A DNA stretch of 30,116 nucleotides from Gracilaria caudata (Eukaryota > Rhodophyta > Florideophyceae > Gracilariales > Gracilariaceae). The notes beneath the pieces were generated by a model. That model ran no database searches, was not told where the DNA came from, and was given only the letters and a program-made list of their open reading frames with translations. The stretch covers positions 1 through 30,116 of the forward strand of contig JASCIV010000231.1 in assembly GCA_030374735.1 (NCBI GenBank), written 5' to 3'. A program made the translations under genes and the position numbers. Positions 8,252-16,370 of this stretch are shown here, in pieces; position 1 is the first letter of the stretch; each line of letters begins with the position of its first letter.

Positions 8252-10103
8252 TTAATAAGCAGCCATAGCGATATTACCATGCTCTTCATCTCCGCGTCTA
8301 TTTTTCTTCCTTCTGCCTTGTGCCCAGCACCAGAAATTCCAATGCCAGTTCAGCTCAAGTCTCCCCCAGAGAATGAGAAGAAGAAGCACGATGAGGAGGG
8401 GTACGTATACGAAAGGAGTGAAAGTTATGGCAAGCACTTGTGCAGTGACCTTGTTTCTCTGTTTCGGGGTTTCACCGCCACCAAGCCATTCCTCCAACTT
8501 TGCGCAAAGAAGGCACGTCATTCGATTAGCATTCTGCAGGATATAACGTAAAAAATAAGGTTCAAGAGATGATAACTTACAGATCCATTGACGCGACTCT
8601 GAACAAGACGTATGTTCATTTCCGCAAGGCGTTTCCGTTGGAGCTCGTTTTCGGGTTTCTTAAACAACCAACCGCTGTTGAAGCGATAAATATCGTCCTG
8701 TAACTCGAAAATTTGCAGTCGAGTCTTCAAACAGTAAGCATAGAAAGTGTTAGCTCATTCCATCACAAACGCAGCAGCGAGGAGCAAAGCACGTACCCCA
8801 CTATCACCGTTCTCCTTATTGTGTTTTTCAATTTGAAACTTTGCTTCAATTTCATAGGAAACAGCGAAACGAACTTCATCGTTTACGTCAATGATTCTGT
8901 GTATGCACGATAGAAGGCCATCTTCCTCTCTCCATCTGAGCTCATCATTTTCACCCACTTCGTTCGACGGGTCAACTTTTTACACATGGGTGCGTTCGGA
9001 AGCACAATTGCGTCAGCTTCTTGTGCACATAACTCGGTTTTCGCGGGAATAAAAAGCGAGGGGGTGGAGCTGAGTGACGTACCTCTGTTACGCCAGACGT
9101 TTGCAAGCGCAGAATCTTTCATCACACAGTACTTTGGCAGCTTTCCTCTCGATATTGACCCTACAGCTCTGTTCGAAACGGCGGAATTGTCTTGGAAGAA
9201 CAACAGGTTGACCAGGCCAGCCTCGTAGAACACGAGGAACACTAGGAAGGCCATCTTGAGAGAAAAGCGAAACACGGAGGCCACGATGGTTAACCTGTTA
9301 ATTCTCCTGGTTTCCTCTTGTGTGCGTTGTTGCAGCCCCTCGTTGAAGAACTTTGACTCCAGAATGTTTCCCTCATCTCCGGTAAGAAGGAAATACGTCG
9401 CAGCGAGTTTGTAATGCAGGCGATGGTGAACCCTCCAGGCCAGAAACGCAAACACGACAATGTGCGCGAAAAGAATGCCAGCAAACCACCACCACGCATT
9501 TCTAGAGAACGGGAACGTTACGATTAGCCAAGGGTCTTCATTCGGAGCGGAGGTTGAATTGCCCACGACAACCATTCTGTCGTCCAACCACGAGCTGCTT
9601 GGCACGTGGTGACATTTTCTTTGAGGCGTTTCTAGCATTGGGCCTCCCGCAGCAAACATGTATTCGTCATCAGATGCTACCAGATGCTGTATCATGTTCC
9701 AAGTGCATTGCGTATTATCGCCCACCCATACGCAATACTGCTCCCCAGCTGTGCTGGTCGTAAACAAATCTGTGAGGCTTCCGCTGACGCCTCTTTCCTT
9801 ACTTTCGTTGCATTTGAACGGTACAGAGATGCTCTGGCGACTCTGTCGATCGTTGGGGATGATCACAATGGGCGCTTCTTGTTTGAGCAGGAAACAAATG
9901 TTTGTCTTGCACGGCTCAAACTTGGATTGTTGGCGCTGGCGCTCAGGGATGCACATGTTATTGTAACACGCATTTGGATCATAGCTTGTGCAATCAAAAT
10001 CGGAAAGACCAATGTCATTGCAATCGTTGTTGGCGCGCACGACGCTCAAGATCAAGAGCAGCGCGAAGGCGGTAGCGACGGGGCTTGACATGAAATGAAG
10101 CAT
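8252..10103 (-). CDS. Ionotropic-glutamate-receptor-like membrane protein, paralogue B
   Basis: There are four exons on the minus strand: 10103-9083, 8975-8797, 8724-8581 and 8533-8252. Introns of 107, 72 and 47 nt give 541 residues. A second ATG at 10091 would give 537. The first acceptor (AAAAAG) has a weak pyrimidine tract and is the least certain junction, but it preserves phase and the match to paralogue A. A signal peptide covers about residues 1-24. The S1-like lobe includes CTWNMIQHLVAS, YMFAAGGPMLE and WLDDRMVVVG. Membrane segments lie at about 203-223 and 277-303. The S2-like lobe has KYCVMKDSALANVW and DEVRFAVSYEIEAKF, then FELQDDIYRFNSGWLF, which aligns with LELESNIYEFNSRWIF in paralogue A. 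A last membrane segment lies at about 479-505, with a basic tail. As in A, no obvious pore helix is seen between the first two segments. Ligand unknown. Confidence 0.7.
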
Positions 10104-11064
10104 GACGGTGCGGCGCGCATGAGGCGCGGAAATCAGAAAAGGAACGTGCGCGCCGGAAAAACTGCGCTGGGGAAGAGTGGGCGTTTAGCGGAGCGAGTAG
10201 GAGACAAGGAAGAAGGCTCACGGCGTATGGGAGCGCCGTGAAAGACATGGGATGACGCAAGATTGGCAGCGGACGCGGTAGGAGGGCCAGGCGTACAACA
10301 GCTCGACTGGCCGCGACGAGGAGCGGCAGGCGAGGCTGCGCTCGCTGCGCGGTGCGCGGTGCATGTGCTGCGGGCATGAAGGAGGAATGGACGCGCGCGC
10401 GCGCGCGGCACGCGTGGCGCAACAAGGTGTGCATGACTGAGCAGTGCGCTGAGGGTTGCTGGTGGCACTTGAATGCTACGAAGGTAGTTGCGCGTGTGGC
10501 GTGGGGGTGGTGTGCTCTTTTTGCGCGTGCATGTTGGCTCTGGGAATGGGGCAGAGTTGCTCAGGGCGAGCGTGCGTCAGCGCGAGCGGGTCTGCATGAG
10601 CGCGTGGAAGGGGCAAGCGGGGCGCGCAATTGGCACTGCGTGGACGCGAATTGGCGTCGGTTGTACGGACCACGATGGCGTCAGAGGGCCCGAGGCGGAA
10701 CACACTCACAGGGGGGAGTACAATTGCACTACGCAATGGAGTGCATGTACAACGGTATACTGCGGGATACCGCTGAGATCATAGTAATGCTACACAAGAA
10801 GATGATGCGTTCGAGCTGCGCTTTGCTCGCATTCAGCTTGTTTGCAGATGCGCCCCGATACGTGTTACACGCCGCACAGCTGGCGCCGTTGCCCAGCGCT
10901 CGCGCACATCGCGCGTGAGATGTGATCTGCGGCGTTGATTTTCAGAGTGGTGCAAACCCTCGCCGCCCAAGTTGTGCCCCCCCCCATCCCCCCCGCGCAC
11001 CTCGCACCACAGCCCAATCGCGCAGCGCCGCCGCCGCCGACGAAGAAGAAGAAGCTCGCACACC
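10104..11064. promoter_or_regulatory. GC-rich divergent intergenic region
   Basis: This separates paralogue B (minus) from the 140-aa gene (plus), so it probably carries both promoters. It includes an alternating purine-pyrimidine run at 10391-10407 made mostly of CG. Long open frames occur on both strands, but their composition (Arg, Ala, Trp, Cys) is that of stop-poor GC-rich DNA, not of a protein. No TATA box is obvious. Confidence 0.4.
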
Positions 11065-11487
11065 ATGTTGGCGCTACCGCTCGCGCCCGCCATCAGCGCG
11101 CTGCCCGTGGCGCTCAAGGCGCTCGGCGAGCTGCACCACGCCACCGTGCTGCAGTCCAACGCGCTCGCGCGCCAGGGCCTGTCCACGCCCGAGCAGCGCG
11201 GCGAGGACGCGCGCCTGTCGCGCCAGCGCGCGGGCGGCATTTCGGGCGGCTTCCAGAAGCAGGGCCCCAGCTGGCTGCGCAAGGTGCCCTCCCGCCCCGT
11301 CGCCGGCGACCTGCGCAAGCAGTACGAGGTGGGCGGCTTGGGCAACGCCACGTCGTCGCGCGGCAACTTGGTGGACATTCTGGACAAGGTGCCGAGGAAG
11401 ACGCATGGAAACGGCGATTACAAGACCATCAACCGCCCCAAGCCGCGACGCTTGCCGGGCTTTGGCAACCAGTCGTTCGGCCCGTGA
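11065..11487 (+). CDS. Hypothetical protein, 140 aa
   Basis: The ATG at 11065 sits in a CACACCATG context like that of the tetraspanin and ALAD genes nearby. A longer frame upstream has no ATG. The protein starts with a mildly hydrophobic, Ala/Leu-rich segment (LALPLAPAISALPVALKALG). The rest is hydrophilic and rich in Gly, Arg and Pro (QRAGGISGGFQKQGPSW, GLGNATSSRGNLVDILDKVP, and RPKPRRLPGFGNQ near the end). Codon use is strongly G/C-ending, as in its neighbours. I recognise no domain. The N-terminus could be a targeting signal or a helix. It converges with the coiled-coil gene, with 179 bases between stop codons. Confidence 0.6.
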   Translation: MLALPLAPAISALPVALKALGELHHATVLQSNALARQGLSTPEQRGEDARLSRQRAGGISGGFQKQGPSWLRKVPSRPVAGDLRKQYEVGGLGNATSSRGNLVDILDKVPRKTHGNGDYKTINRPKPRRLPGFGNQSFGP

Positions 11488-11666
11488 GGCGTCAAAGTGG
11501 CGGTTTGTGAGCGTGGTGTACTTTTTTTTTAGTTGTTGGTAAACGTTGCAACAAAAAGTGCGCTTCTACGCTTTTGCGCAGTGGGGTGGGAGAACGAAGG
11601 TAGTGCGAAGGTAGTAGCTTTACCAAATCATCATTAAGCGGCGTAGCGAAACACAAAAAAAAGCAG

Positions 11667-12848
11667 TCAGTATCGTCTCGGCGTGCTCCCCCTCGAAGCG
11701 GGTGTCTTCGAGTTGGCGCTGTTCACATACTGCAGCGGCGACACGCTGCCGCGCACAAACCCCGGCGTGGTGGTGGACGACGACGGCGTGAACCCGTACT
11801 TGTCGCCGCGCGGCGTCTCAACCTCCTTGCTCTGCTGCCAGTTGGACAGCAAGAACACCAACACCGCGCCCGTACACACCGACAAAATGCAAAGCGTGAG
11901 CGTGCCCACCCACGTACCGCCCTCGCCGCCGCCGCCGCTGCGCGCTCCATACGTCACATCCACGCCGCTCTTTGCAAACGACAGCGCCGACGCGCCCGTC
12001 TTGAGCTTGCTCTGCAGCGAATCGAACGACTTTTGCAGCGAGTTCTTCTCCATGCTCAGCGACTGCTTGCTCTTCACCGCGTCGCGCAGTTTGCGTTGCA
12101 GCTCCTCCGACTGTCGCTTGAGCGCCTGCACGGCGGCGTTTTGATAGCCGCCGGCAAAGTCGCGTTCCGCGTCGCGGATGATGTCGGTGAGCGACTCGAT
12201 TTCGGCGCGCCAGTCCGAAAAGCCCACGTGCGCCTCGCTGATCATACCCTCCAGACGCTTGAGCAGCTGCGTGCGTTCATTGACCACCACAAACAAAGCG
12301 TGCAGCCGCTCTGCCACGAGCTCGTACTTCTGCGTCTCGTTCGCCACCGCATTCGCCCAGTGCAACTTGTCGCGCAACTCTCGCGCCTCGCTTTCCAACG
12401 CCTCTCTGCGCGAGCGCTCCGCGTTGAGCTCCGTCTGCAACGCGCCAGAGCTGTCTGTGAGTTTGACAACGGTGAGCTTGAGCGCCTCAATGTCGCGCAA
12501 GTGCGCGGACACCTCCTCGCTGAGTTGGTTGATTTTGATGTTTGCCTTCTGTTTCTCGGCGCGGAATTTCTCCACAACGTCGCCGCAACGATCCTGACCG
12601 AGCATGTCGGCGATGCGCCACACCTCCACGAGCGTGGAGTGGATCTCGTTCTTGGCGCGCGTGGCGTCGTCGGACACGGAGTCGAGACGAGAGATGAGAT
12701 CGCTGACCTTGCCCTGCGCGGTGTCGAGCTTGTTTTTGATGGCGATGGTCTCGCTGGACTTGGTGACGACGGTTTGCTCGGTGGCGGCTGTGACAAGCAG
12801 CACAAGCGCGGCGAAAAGCGCCGCGGACGCGGCGAGCGGGCACTTCAT
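11667..12848 (-). CDS. Coiled-coil type I membrane protein (unrecognised family)
   Basis: The ATG at 12848 begins a signal peptide (MKCPLAASAALFAALVLLVT). A longer in-frame extension upstream lacks a plausible signal and covers the likely promoter, so I reject it. Residues about 30-290 are almost continuous heptad-rich coiled coil with few prolines. They include Cys89, which could form an inter-chain disulphide (inference). A Gly-rich hinge (about 304-311) leads to a membrane segment at about 313-335. The 58-residue tail is Ser/Thr/Pro-rich (GFTPSSSTTTPGF, SKTPASRGSTP) and probably cytosolic, with many possible phosphorylation sites. The topology suggests a dimeric lumenal or surface rod anchored in the secretory system. 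No named family is recognised. Total length is 393 aa, without introns. Confidence 0.75.
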   Translation of the reverse strand: MKCPLAASAALFAALVLLVTAATEQTVVTKSSETIAIKNKLDTAQGKVSDLISRLDSVSDDATRAKNEIHSTLVEVWRIADMLGQDRCGDVVEKFRAEKQKANIKINQLSEEVSAHLRDIEALKLTVVKLTDSSGALQTELNAERSRREALESEARELRDKLHWANAVANETQKYELVAERLHALFVVVNERTQLLKRLEGMISEAHVGFSDWRAEIESLTDIIRDAERDFAGGYQNAAVQALKRQSEELQRKLRDAVKSKQSLSMEKNSLQKSFDSLQSKLKTGASALSFAKSGVDVTYGARSGGGGEGGTWVGTLTLCILSVCTGAVLVFLLSNWQQSKEVETPRGDKYGFTPSSSTTTPGFVRGSVSPLQYVNSANSKTPASRGSTPRRY

Positions 12849-13337
12849 GCTGTGTGTGAGTGTGGATGGGAGGGGGTGGTGATACAGCGGGCGGGATTGG
12901 CACAGAGCAGTGGACGGCGCTGTGGGGTTATAAGCAGGGCACAAGCGGGGTAGGGGGGCCGGGGCGCGCAGACGGGGGGGCGCGCGGAGGGCGCGACGAT
13001 GGGGGAAGTGTGGGGTGGCGTTAGAGACTGGGGGGGGACGACGCTACACGCGGGCACACACGGAGGTGCGCGACGACGCCACGCACGTTGGCGCGCACGC
13101 CGTCGGTGAACGGCACGACGCTGTCGTGCGCATTTCAAATTTCAAGCGGCCACGCAACGCACCACCGGCAGCAAAACAGCGCTCACAGCGCGGCAGCACG
13201 CACACGTGGCGCGCGTGCACACGCGCGCCACGTGCAGCGCAGCGGCGCTCCGCGTGCTAGCGCCGAGTTGAAGGCGACGCGCGGCGTGTGCACAGGGGCG
13301 CGGCGACGACGGCGCAGGCGGCGCGCTCGGGAAAACG
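12849..13337. promoter_or_regulatory. Divergent promoter between the coiled-coil gene and PAM16
   Basis: The interval is very GC-rich. A TATA-like TTATAA lies at 12928-12933, about 80 bp before the coiled-coil start codon. Many G-runs occupy 12947-13037 on the plus strand. No coding sequence is supported. Confidence 0.4.
12947..13037 (+). other. G-run cluster with G-quadruplex potential
   Basis: Runs of four to eight G lie at 12947-12950, 12953-12958, 12961-12964, 12974-12980, 13001-13005, 13012-13015 and 13030-13037. The first three are separated by only two bases each. Confidence 0.6.
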
Positions 13338-13733
13338 ATGGCGAGCCGACTGCTCGCGCAGCTGCTGCTGACGGGCGGCGCGTATCTGGCGCGCGCGTTT
13401 GCGCAGGCGTATCAACAGGCGCTGGTGAACAGCGCGCGCTCGGGCGGCGGCGCGGCGGCGGCGGCGGGCGGCATGTCGCGCCGCGCGGCGATGAGCGTGG
13501 AGGAGGCGGCCAGCATCCTGGGCGTGCCGAAGAACGCGGGGCTCAAGCAGATTCACCAGCGCTACGAGCGCTTGTTCGAGGCGAACGATGGCGCGAGGGG
13601 CGGTAGCGTGTACCTGCAGGCGAAGATTCACCACGCAAAGGTGGAGATGGAGCGCGCGGCTGTGCAGCGCGGCGAGCGACTGCCGACGGAGAATGGTGGG
13701 GCGGGGAAGCGCTCGGATAGCGCGCAACGGTGA
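13338..13733 (+). CDS. PAM16: Mitochondrial import motor subunit Pam16/Tim16
   Basis: This 131-residue protein matches the Pam16 (Tim16, Magmas) family along its length. The N-terminal segment MASRLLAQLLLTGGAYLARAF and AQAYQQAL is the conserved inner-membrane-associated part. A Gly/Ala linker leads to the J-like domain (about 50-110) with MSVEEAASILGV, a YERLFEAND loop in place of the HPD of true J proteins, and GGSVYLQAKIHHAKVEME. Pam16 pairs with the J protein Pam18 and restrains its stimulation of mitochondrial Hsp70 at the TIM23 translocase. The family's usual loop reads roughly NDKxKGGS; here it is NDGARGGS, so one basic residue is replaced. The start at 13338 aligns with the family start. 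The gene is intronless and lies head to head with the coiled-coil gene. Confidence 0.93.
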   Translation: MASRLLAQLLLTGGAYLARAFAQAYQQALVNSARSGGGAAAAAGGMSRRAAMSVEEAASILGVPKNAGLKQIHQRYERLFEANDGARGGSVYLQAKIHHAKVEMERAAVQRGERLPTENGGAGKRSDSAQR

Positions 13734-14101
13734 TGGAGAGAGGGGTGTGTATGGGTGGATGGCGCGGTGGCACGGCGGGAGGAGGACCGCTTGGGGCGCG
13801 TACAGCAAGGACGCGCGCGTGTGCGCGCCCAATGGGCGCGCGCGGGTTTGCTGCGGCATGCGTGGCGCGATTGTGGTGTGTGTTGCAGCGGTGGTGCTGA
13901 CGTCGCAGAGCGCCCCAGCGCGGCGGCGCTGCGCGCGCTGCGCGCAGCAGCTCGGGCGCTGTTGTACAAAGGCGCGGCCGCCCGCTTAGAGCGCTCAGAG
14001 CCGTTCACGCAAACAGTCGTGCTTCGTTGATAAACGCAAACATAAGCACAGCCGCTCTCGGGGGAGTCATCTTGCAAAAAACGCGCCACTGTGAACACAC
14101 C
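13734..14101. other. GC-rich spacer, no gene seen
   Basis: Open frames run on both strands, including a long minus-strand frame that crosses into the tetraspanin gene, but they look like stop-poor GC-rich DNA. The last part presumably contains the tetraspanin promoter and leader. Confidence 0.4.
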
Positions 14102-14788
14102 ATGGCCAAGCACCACCGTAATCGTGCCATCCGCATCTACCACGCGTTTGTGGCCACGCTGCTGCTTCTGGGCGGCGGCGCGCTGCTGGGGCTGGGCATC
14201 TGGCTGGAGGTGAGTGACAACAGCACGCCGCTCGGTCTTGACTACAACGATGATTCGTACTTTGACATTGCGCTGCACACCGGGCTGGCGTCCATTATCG
14301 CCGGTTGCTTCCTGCTGGTGGCGTCGGTGGCCGCGCTCATTGCGCTGTCGTCGCGCTGCGTGGGCGTGACGTTCCGCGTGCTGTACGTGCTGATGGCGAT
14401 TGTGATCGCGCTGGTGCTCATTGCGGTATGCGTGGTGAGTGCGCTGCTCGTGCACAGAAAGGACCAGCAGTCGGTGCGCAACGTGTTGGAGACGGCGTGG
14501 GAAACGGCGGTGGAGCGCGATAGTGAGCTTATTTGTCGCATCGAACGGCGCTTGGAGTGTCGCGGCTTTTTGGACGGGCAGTGCGTGAACTGCGTCACGG
14601 CGTTGGAGGACACGTGCTTGCAGAAGAGGACGTGCGCGGCGTGCTCGCCGGTGGCGGAGGCGTCGCTGCCGGGCTGTTACAACAGCATTGTGAGGGCGGT
14701 GAACCGCATCTTCCTGCCCGTGTCCATTGTGGCGGCCGTGCTGGCGCTCATGCAGATTGTGGACATTCTGTTTACTTGTTGTTTGTAA
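14102..14788 (+). CDS. Tetraspanin-like four-pass membrane protein
   Basis: The protein has 228 residues with four membrane segments at about 12-35, 61-83, 93-117 and 204-226. There is a small first loop and a large second loop (118-203). This is the tetraspanin layout. The large loop starts with a helix ending ERRLECRGF, at the place of the family's CCG motif, and then has Cys160, 163, 172, 178, 181 and the LPGCY motif (Cys192) just before the last membrane segment. The canonical CCG is CRG here, so one of the two motif cysteines is missing. The sequence ends in CCL, and paired cysteines at membrane borders are often palmitoylated in this family. Tetraspanins organise membrane microdomains; the partner is unknown. 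The ATG at 14102 is in an ACACCATGG context. An upstream in-frame extension has no ATG. Confidence 0.8.
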   Translation: MAKHHRNRAIRIYHAFVATLLLLGGGALLGLGIWLEVSDNSTPLGLDYNDDSYFDIALHTGLASIIAGCFLLVASVAALIALSSRCVGVTFRVLYVLMAIVIALVLIAVCVVSALLVHRKDQQSVRNVLETAWETAVERDSELICRIERRLECRGFLDGQCVNCVTALEDTCLQKRTCAACSPVAEASLPGCYNSIVRAVNRIFLPVSIVAAVLALMQIVDILFTCCL

Positions 14789-15152
14789 CTATAAACGCTA
14801 ACATTACTGCTCTCCGTCGTTCGCAGTAAGTGCTCGCCTGTACAAAAGCCGTGGCGATCAGTACGGCGCTTGTGCAAGTGTGAGCGCCTCATTGCAGCTG
14901 CGCGCACTCGCCTGAAGGTACAACGCCACCTTCGTAGATGACGTTCAGAGTGCGCAGTTTGGACGTGTAGACAACGTTTGATGCGCAGCCGGAGGGTTAA
15001 AATTAAATCTGCGTGGCTCACATGTGTCAAAGCACGAGCAACGAGGTGCACATCCGCCCGCTCTGCAGCTGCCAACAACTGCTGCCCGTTCCGCCTCCCC
15101 TCGCCTCCGCTTCCCCGCCCCCCCTTGTCCAAGCCCGCAAGCCGCCAGCACC
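14789..15152. other. Spacer between the tetraspanin gene and ALAD
   Basis: This probably holds the tetraspanin 3' end and the ALAD promoter and leader. The last 60 bases before the ALAD start are C-rich on the plus strand. No gene or RNA is recognised. Confidence 0.4.
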
Positions 15153-16370
15153 ATGCTCAACCTCGCCTTCATCGCCGCGCCCCTTTCCACCGCAAAGCCC
15201 TTCCACGGCGAAGCGCTCGCGCTTCGCCACGCGCCGCGTCGCGTCGCCACGCGCCGCGCCATCGGCCGCACGCCGCGCGCCGCCGCCATCACCGATCGCG
15301 CCGTGACGGAGTCGCTGCCCAATCTGCGCGTCAACGAACAGGGTCGCATCTGGGTGCCGCAACGCGCGCGTCCGCGTCGCAATCGCAAAAACGAGGCGCT
15401 GCGCTCGCTGGTGCGCGAGAACATTGTGTTGCCGTCCAATTTCATCTACCCGCTGTTTGTGCATACCAAGCGCCATAACGAGCCGATTGGCGCCATGCCG
15501 GGCTGCGAGAGGCATTCGGTGGAGAGCGTGCTGCGCGAGGTGGGCGAGGCGCATCGATTTGGCGTCAATTCTGTTGTGCTGTTCCCGAAGATTCCGGACG
15601 CGTTGAAGTCGAATACGGCCGACGAGTGTTTCAACCCGGATGGATTGATTCCTACTGTTGTTTCGGCTATCAAGATGAAGTATCCCAACGTGGCGGTTTG
15701 GACTGACGTCGCGTTGGATCCGTACTCTGACCAGGGACATGACGGAATCGTGTCGTCCGACAAGTTGGGCGACGGTGGAAAGGGCAGAATCCTCAACGAT
15801 GACACCGTCGAACAGCTGTGCAGACAGGCGCTCTGTCACGCCAGAGCTGGCGCCGATGTCGTCTCTCCCTCCGACATGATGGACGGTAGAATAGGTGCCA
15901 TTCGGGATGCGCTGGACTCTCACGGTTTCACAGACGTTTCAATCGTGTCATACTGCGCAAAGTATGCCTCCGCCTTCTACGGCCCGTTCAGAGAGGCGCT
16001 TGATTCAGCCCCAAGGGAGGATTCAAATGCGCCTCCTAATAAGAAGACGTATCAGATGGACCCGGCAAATTCGAGAGAGGCTTCGGTGGAAGCTGCTTTG
16101 GACGTTGCAGAGGGCGCTGATATGCTCATGGTGAAGCCTGGAATGCCGTTTCTTGATATCATCTTCCGCTTGAAACAGGAGACCAGTTTACCGATTGCTG
16201 CTTACCATGTCAGTGGTGAGTATGCCATGATGAAGGCTGCAGCGGAGAGGGGCTGGTTGGACGAGAAGAGTTCGGTGCTGGAGGCGCTACTGTGCTTCAA
16301 GCGTGCTGGCGCGGATGCCATTTTGACTTACTATGCGAAACAGGCGGCTATGTGGATGCACGAGTCGTAA
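15153..16370 (+). CDS. ALAD: 5-Aminolevulinate dehydratase (porphobilinogen synthase), plastid type
   Basis: This enzyme condenses two 5-aminolevulinate molecules to porphobilinogen, the second committed step to haem and chlorophyll. The 405-residue protein has a basic, Ala-rich N-terminal extension (about 1-55), consistent with plastid targeting. The TIM-barrel domain follows. The two active-site lysines are visible: Lys270 in SYCAKYASAFYGPFR and Lys328 in MLMVKPGMPFLDI. The metal segment reads DVALDPYSDQGHDG (185-198), with Ala/Asp where the animal zinc enzyme has cysteines, as in the magnesium-dependent plant and bacterial type. The start at 15153 has a GCACCATG context; an earlier in-frame extension would have no ATG. 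The first third is far more GC-rich than the rest, so the gene crosses the edge of the GC-rich block. Confidence 0.97.
   Translation: MLNLAFIAAPLSTAKPFHGEALALRHAPRRVATRRAIGRTPRAAAITDRAVTESLPNLRVNEQGRIWVPQRARPRRNRKNEALRSLVRENIVLPSNFIYPLFVHTKRHNEPIGAMPGCERHSVESVLREVGEAHRFGVNSVVLFPKIPDALKSNTADECFNPDGLIPTVVSAIKMKYPNVAVWTDVALDPYSDQGHDGIVSSDKLGDGGKGRILNDDTVEQLCRQALCHARAGADVVSPSDMMDGRIGAIRDALDSHGFTDVSIVSYCAKYASAFYGPFREALDSAPREDSNAPPNKKTYQMDPANSREASVEAALDVAEGADMLMVKPGMPFLDIIFRLKQETSLPIAAYHVSGEYAMMKAAAERGWLDEKSSVLEALLCFKRAGADAILTYYAKQAAMWMHES

Noticed and set aside
10352..10918. 188-residue plus-strand frame in the divergent promoter
   Set aside because: It is rich in Trp, Cys, Arg and Ala with no hydrophobic pattern or family likeness. 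It is best explained by a lack of stops in GC-rich DNA.
12033..12953. 306-residue plus-strand open frame opposite the coiled-coil gene
   Set aside because: It is the mirror of a well-supported gene in GC-rich DNA. Its sequence is Leu/Arg/Val/His-rich without domains, as expected from antisense of G/C-ending codons.
13628..14455. 275-residue minus-strand open frame across PAM16 and the tetraspanin start
   Set aside because: It overlaps two recognised genes, and its Arg/His/Gln-rich composition is typical of a non-coding frame in GC-rich DNA.
15027..15923. 298-residue minus-strand frame opposite ALAD
   Set aside because: It is antisense to a certain gene, with no motif and Arg/Gly/His-rich composition.
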